Positions 5,649 to 7,553 of a DNA stretch of 7,553 nt are shown here, one piece after another. The position numbers and the translations under genes are program-made. The stretch comes from Rhodospirillales bacterium (GTDB taxonomy: Bacteria > Pseudomonadota > Alphaproteobacteria > Rhodospirillales > UBA2165): NCBI GenBank assembly GCA_013204125.1, contig JABMOP010000381.1, forward strand, positions 1-7,553. The letters run 5' to 3'. Below the pieces are notes generated by a model. That model searched no databases and was not told where the DNA came from. It was given only the letters and a program-made list of their open reading frames with translations. How positions within the stretch are numbered: the first letter of the stretch is position 1; the number at the start of each line of letters is the position of its first letter.

Positions 5649-6979
5649 GCGTCGGTATCTGGAACGCCGCCAAACCGGACGAGCCGTTAGGCTGCACAGC
5701 CTATGTGAACGCCCGGATTTTGGACCCGGAAAGCGGCCTCGATGCGCCCGGCGGACTGGTCACCAACGGCGAAAGCATTACCGAATTTGGCGAAGGCGTT
5801 ACGGCGAAAAATGCGCCCAAGGGCGCCGAAATCATAGATTGCGGCGGGCTTTGCCTGTCGCCGGGATTGGTTGATATCCGCGTTCAACTGCGCGAACCCG
5901 GTGAAGAGCATAAGGGCACCATCAAAAGCGCCGGCATGTCGGGCACCGCCGGCGGCGTCACCACCATGATCTGCCTGCCCAATACAACGCCGATCATCGA
6001 AGATGTGTCCGGGGTCGAATTCATTGCCCGGCGGGCGCGCTTGCTCGGGCTGACTAAAATTTATCCCTACGCCGCCGCGACCAAGGGCCTCGAAGGCAAG
6101 GAATTGACCGAAATGGGCCTTCTTGCCGAAGCCGGCGCCGTTGCCTTCACCGATGGCGATAAGGTGATAGCCGACGCCCAGGTAATGCGCCGGGCGCTGA
6201 CCTATGCCCGCACCTTTGGGCTGATTATCATTCAACACCCGGAAGAGCCGAGCCTGGCCCGTGGCGGCGGCGTGAATTCCGGCGAAATGGCAACGCGCTT
6301 GGGATTATCAGGTATTCCGGCGGCGGCCGAGGTGATTATAGTGGACCGCGATATTCGGCTTGTGGAAATGACCGGCGGGCGCCTGCATTTCGCCCATGTA
6401 TCGACCGGCGAAGCGATTGCCTCGATCGCCCGCGCCAAAGACAAGGGCCTGCACATCACCTGCGACACGGCGCCGCCCTATTTCGCCCTCAATGAAAATT
6501 CGGTCGGCGATTACCGGACCTTTGCGAAATTATCACCGCCGCTTAGATGCGAAGCCGACCGCGAAGCGGTAATCGCCGGGCTGGCCAGCGGCGCCATTGA
6601 TTGCATCGCCTCCGACCACGCGCCCCATGATGAAGATTCTAAGCGCCTGCCCTTTATGGAAGCGGCAGCCGGCGGCGTTGGCTTAGAAACGCTTTTATCG
6701 GTCACGTTGGAACTTTACCACAACGGGCATCTTGGATTGTTGGAAACACTGGCCAAGGTTACTTCGGCGCCGGCGGCGGTTATGCGCCTTCAAGCCGGCA
6801 AGCTGAAAGAAGGCGCGCCCGCTGATTTCACCTTGTTTGATCCTGATGCAGGCTGGCAAGTGATTGCCGACGACCTAGCGAGCAAGGCCAAAAACACCCC
6901 CTTCGATGGGCGGCCCGTGCAAGGCATCGTCCAGCGCACCGTTATCGACGGGCGCACGGTTTTCAACCGCGAGGCTTAA
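5645..6979 (+). CDS. pyrC: Class I dihydroorotase homologue lacking the HxH zinc pair (PyrC'-like)
   Basis: A 444-residue amidohydrolase-fold protein of the class I dihydroorotase family. The family landmark PGLVD-[HxH]-LREPG is present, but the HxH is replaced by R79-V-Q81 (PGLVDIRVQLREPG). Other positions are kept: PNTTP (112-116), FTDGD (168-172) with D170, QHPEEPSL (197-204) with H198, FAHVST (249-254) with H251, and IASDHAPHDE (321-330) with D324. The usual TPHH-like segment reads TAPPYF (275-280). With two zinc ligands gone the protein is probably weak or inactive as dihydroorotase. Pseudomonas PyrC', which likewise lacks zinc-binding histidines and overlaps pyrB, is needed to assemble aspartate carbamoyltransferase, and the 4-nt overlap with pyrB here suggests the same. 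If so, a second, active pyrC should exist elsewhere in the genome. Length is normal and the frame is intact, so this is not simple decay. Confidence 0.9.
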   Translation: MSVGIWNAAKPDEPLGCTAYVNARILDPESGLDAPGGLVTNGESITEFGEGVTAKNAPKGAEIIDCGGLCLSPGLVDIRVQLREPGEEHKGTIKSAGMSGTAGGVTTMICLPNTTPIIEDVSGVEFIARRARLLGLTKIYPYAAATKGLEGKELTEMGLLAEAGAVAFTDGDKVIADAQVMRRALTYARTFGLIIIQHPEEPSLARGGGVNSGEMATRLGLSGIPAAAEVIIVDRDIRLVEMTGGRLHFAHVSTGEAIASIARAKDKGLHITCDTAPPYFALNENSVGDYRTFAKLSPPLRCEADREAVIAGLASGAIDCIASDHAPHDEDSKRLPFMEAAAGGVGLETLLSVTLELYHNGHLGLLETLAKVTSAPAAVMRLQAGKLKEGAPADFTLFDPDAGWQVIADDLASKAKNTPFDGRPVQGIVQRTVIDGRTVFNREA

Positions 6980-7022
6980 TCTGTTGGATCAATCGAACAT
7001 GTCGCCCAATGAGTAACCCATG

Positions 7023-7027
7023 AGGAG
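7023..7027 (+). promoter_or_regulatory. Ribosome binding site of plsY
   Basis: AGGAG 3 nt before ATG 7031. The spacing is rather short, but no other in-frame start is near. Two tiny out-of-frame ORFs (ATG 7009 and ATG 7020) end just before or inside the plsY start region. Confidence 0.5.
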
Positions 7028-7030
7028 CCC

Positions 7031-7553
7031 ATGACAATATACGTTGTCCTTATTGCCGCCTCGTATCTTGCCGGGTCACTTCCCTTTGGCTTGATCCTGA
7101 CCAAGATGGCCGGGCTTGGCGATATCCGCCAAATCGGGTCCGGCAATGTCGGCGCGACCAATGTTTTGCGCACCGGGCGCAAAGGCATCGCCGCGACAAC
7201 TTTGATCCTCGATGCCGCCAAGGGAGCGTTGCCGGTTTTGGCGGTGATTTACTGGCCGGGGGGATTGGGCCACCCGGATCTGGCGCTTCTGGCAGGGCTG
7301 GCAGCCGTGCTCGGCCACAATTTTCCAATCTGGCTCAAATTTCGGGGCGGCAAAGGCGTGGCGACTACCTTCGGCGTCTTGCTCGCCGCTGCGTGGCCGG
7401 TGGGACTGGCAGGTTTTGTTGTCTGGTTGATCGCGGCGGCGTTGTTTCGCTATTCGTCTTTGGCGGCGATTATTGCCCTCGCCCTGACCCCTTTTGCCGC
7501 CTGGTGGCTGACCAGTCCGCGTCTGGCGGCGTTGGCCGCCCTGCTTGGCGTCC
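7031..7553 (+). CDS. plsY: Acyl-phosphate:glycerol-3-phosphate acyltransferase (partial, C-terminus beyond window)
   Basis: The first 174 codons of PlsY, the inner-membrane enzyme that transfers an acyl group from acyl-phosphate to glycerol-3-phosphate, the first step of phospholipid synthesis in most bacteria. The three conserved loops are visible: SLPFG (16-20) after the first membrane segment, IGSGNVGATNVLRTGRKG (35-52), and GHNFPIWLKFRGGKGVATTFG (95-115). DAAKGALP (61-68) is also typical. At least four hydrophobic segments are present (about 2-22, 54-76, 84-98 and 112-138). The family is usually about 200 residues, so only the last membrane segment is missing. It lies 51 nt after pyrC with no terminator-like hairpin between, consistent with one pyrBC-plsY transcript. 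Confidence 0.95.
   Translation, partial: MTIYVVLIAASYLAGSLPFGLILTKMAGLGDIRQIGSGNVGATNVLRTGRKGIAATTLILDAAKGALPVLAVIYWPGGLGHPDLALLAGLAAVLGHNFPIWLKFRGGKGVATTFGVLLAAAWPVGLAGFVVWLIAAALFRYSSLAAIIALALTPFAAWWLTSPRLAALAALLGV

Noticed and set aside
5687..6238. 183-aa ORF antisense to pyrC
   Set aside because: Shadow of a GC-rich coding region; pyrC on the + strand carries full family motifs.

Overview
The window looks like core chromosome of an alphaproteobacterium. Basis: the order ruvX-pyrB-pyrC-plsY on the + strand is, as I recall it, a common alphaproteobacterial arrangement, and a RimB-type domain fused to RimK also fits proteobacteria. Base composition is moderately GC-rich. I cannot place it below class, and I see no mobile elements, tRNA, rRNA or CRISPR.

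Left part (1-2890, all minus strand): a likely operon read right to left. It holds a RimB-RimK fusion (modification of the C-terminus of ribosomal protein S6), a TauE/SafE-type membrane transporter starting at TTG, and a secreted protein with two EF-hands joined to an amidohydrolase-like domain, cut by the left edge.

Centre (2891-4130): a divergent control region, then the most notable gene of the window. It is a FrnE/DsbA-family thiol-disulfide oxidoreductase (3092-3709, +) whose first active-site cysteine codon is an in-frame TGA, giving V-U-P-W-C. A good ribosome binding site and ATG lie upstream of the TGA. The family fold continues in frame after it. A hairpin with a G-rich apical loop 20 nt after the TGA resembles a bacterial SECIS element. 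TGA is used as a normal stop in rimK and pyrB of the same window. I therefore call it a probable selenoprotein, which a routine gene caller would start at GTG 3197 and so lose its active site. A 71-residue conserved-looking hypothetical gene converges on it.

Right part (4131-7553, + strand): ruvX (Holliday junction resolvase family), pyrB (aspartate carbamoyltransferase), pyrC (overlapping pyrB by 4 nt) and plsY (acyl-phosphate:glycerol-3-phosphate acyltransferase, cut by the right edge). The pyrC product has lost the HxH zinc-binding pair (it reads R-V-Q). It may be a structural partner of aspartate carbamoyltransferase, as described for PyrC' of Pseudomonas, rather than an active dihydroorotase. 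A six-codon ORF with its own Shine-Dalgarno and a hairpin lies directly before pyrB, in the pyrB frame.
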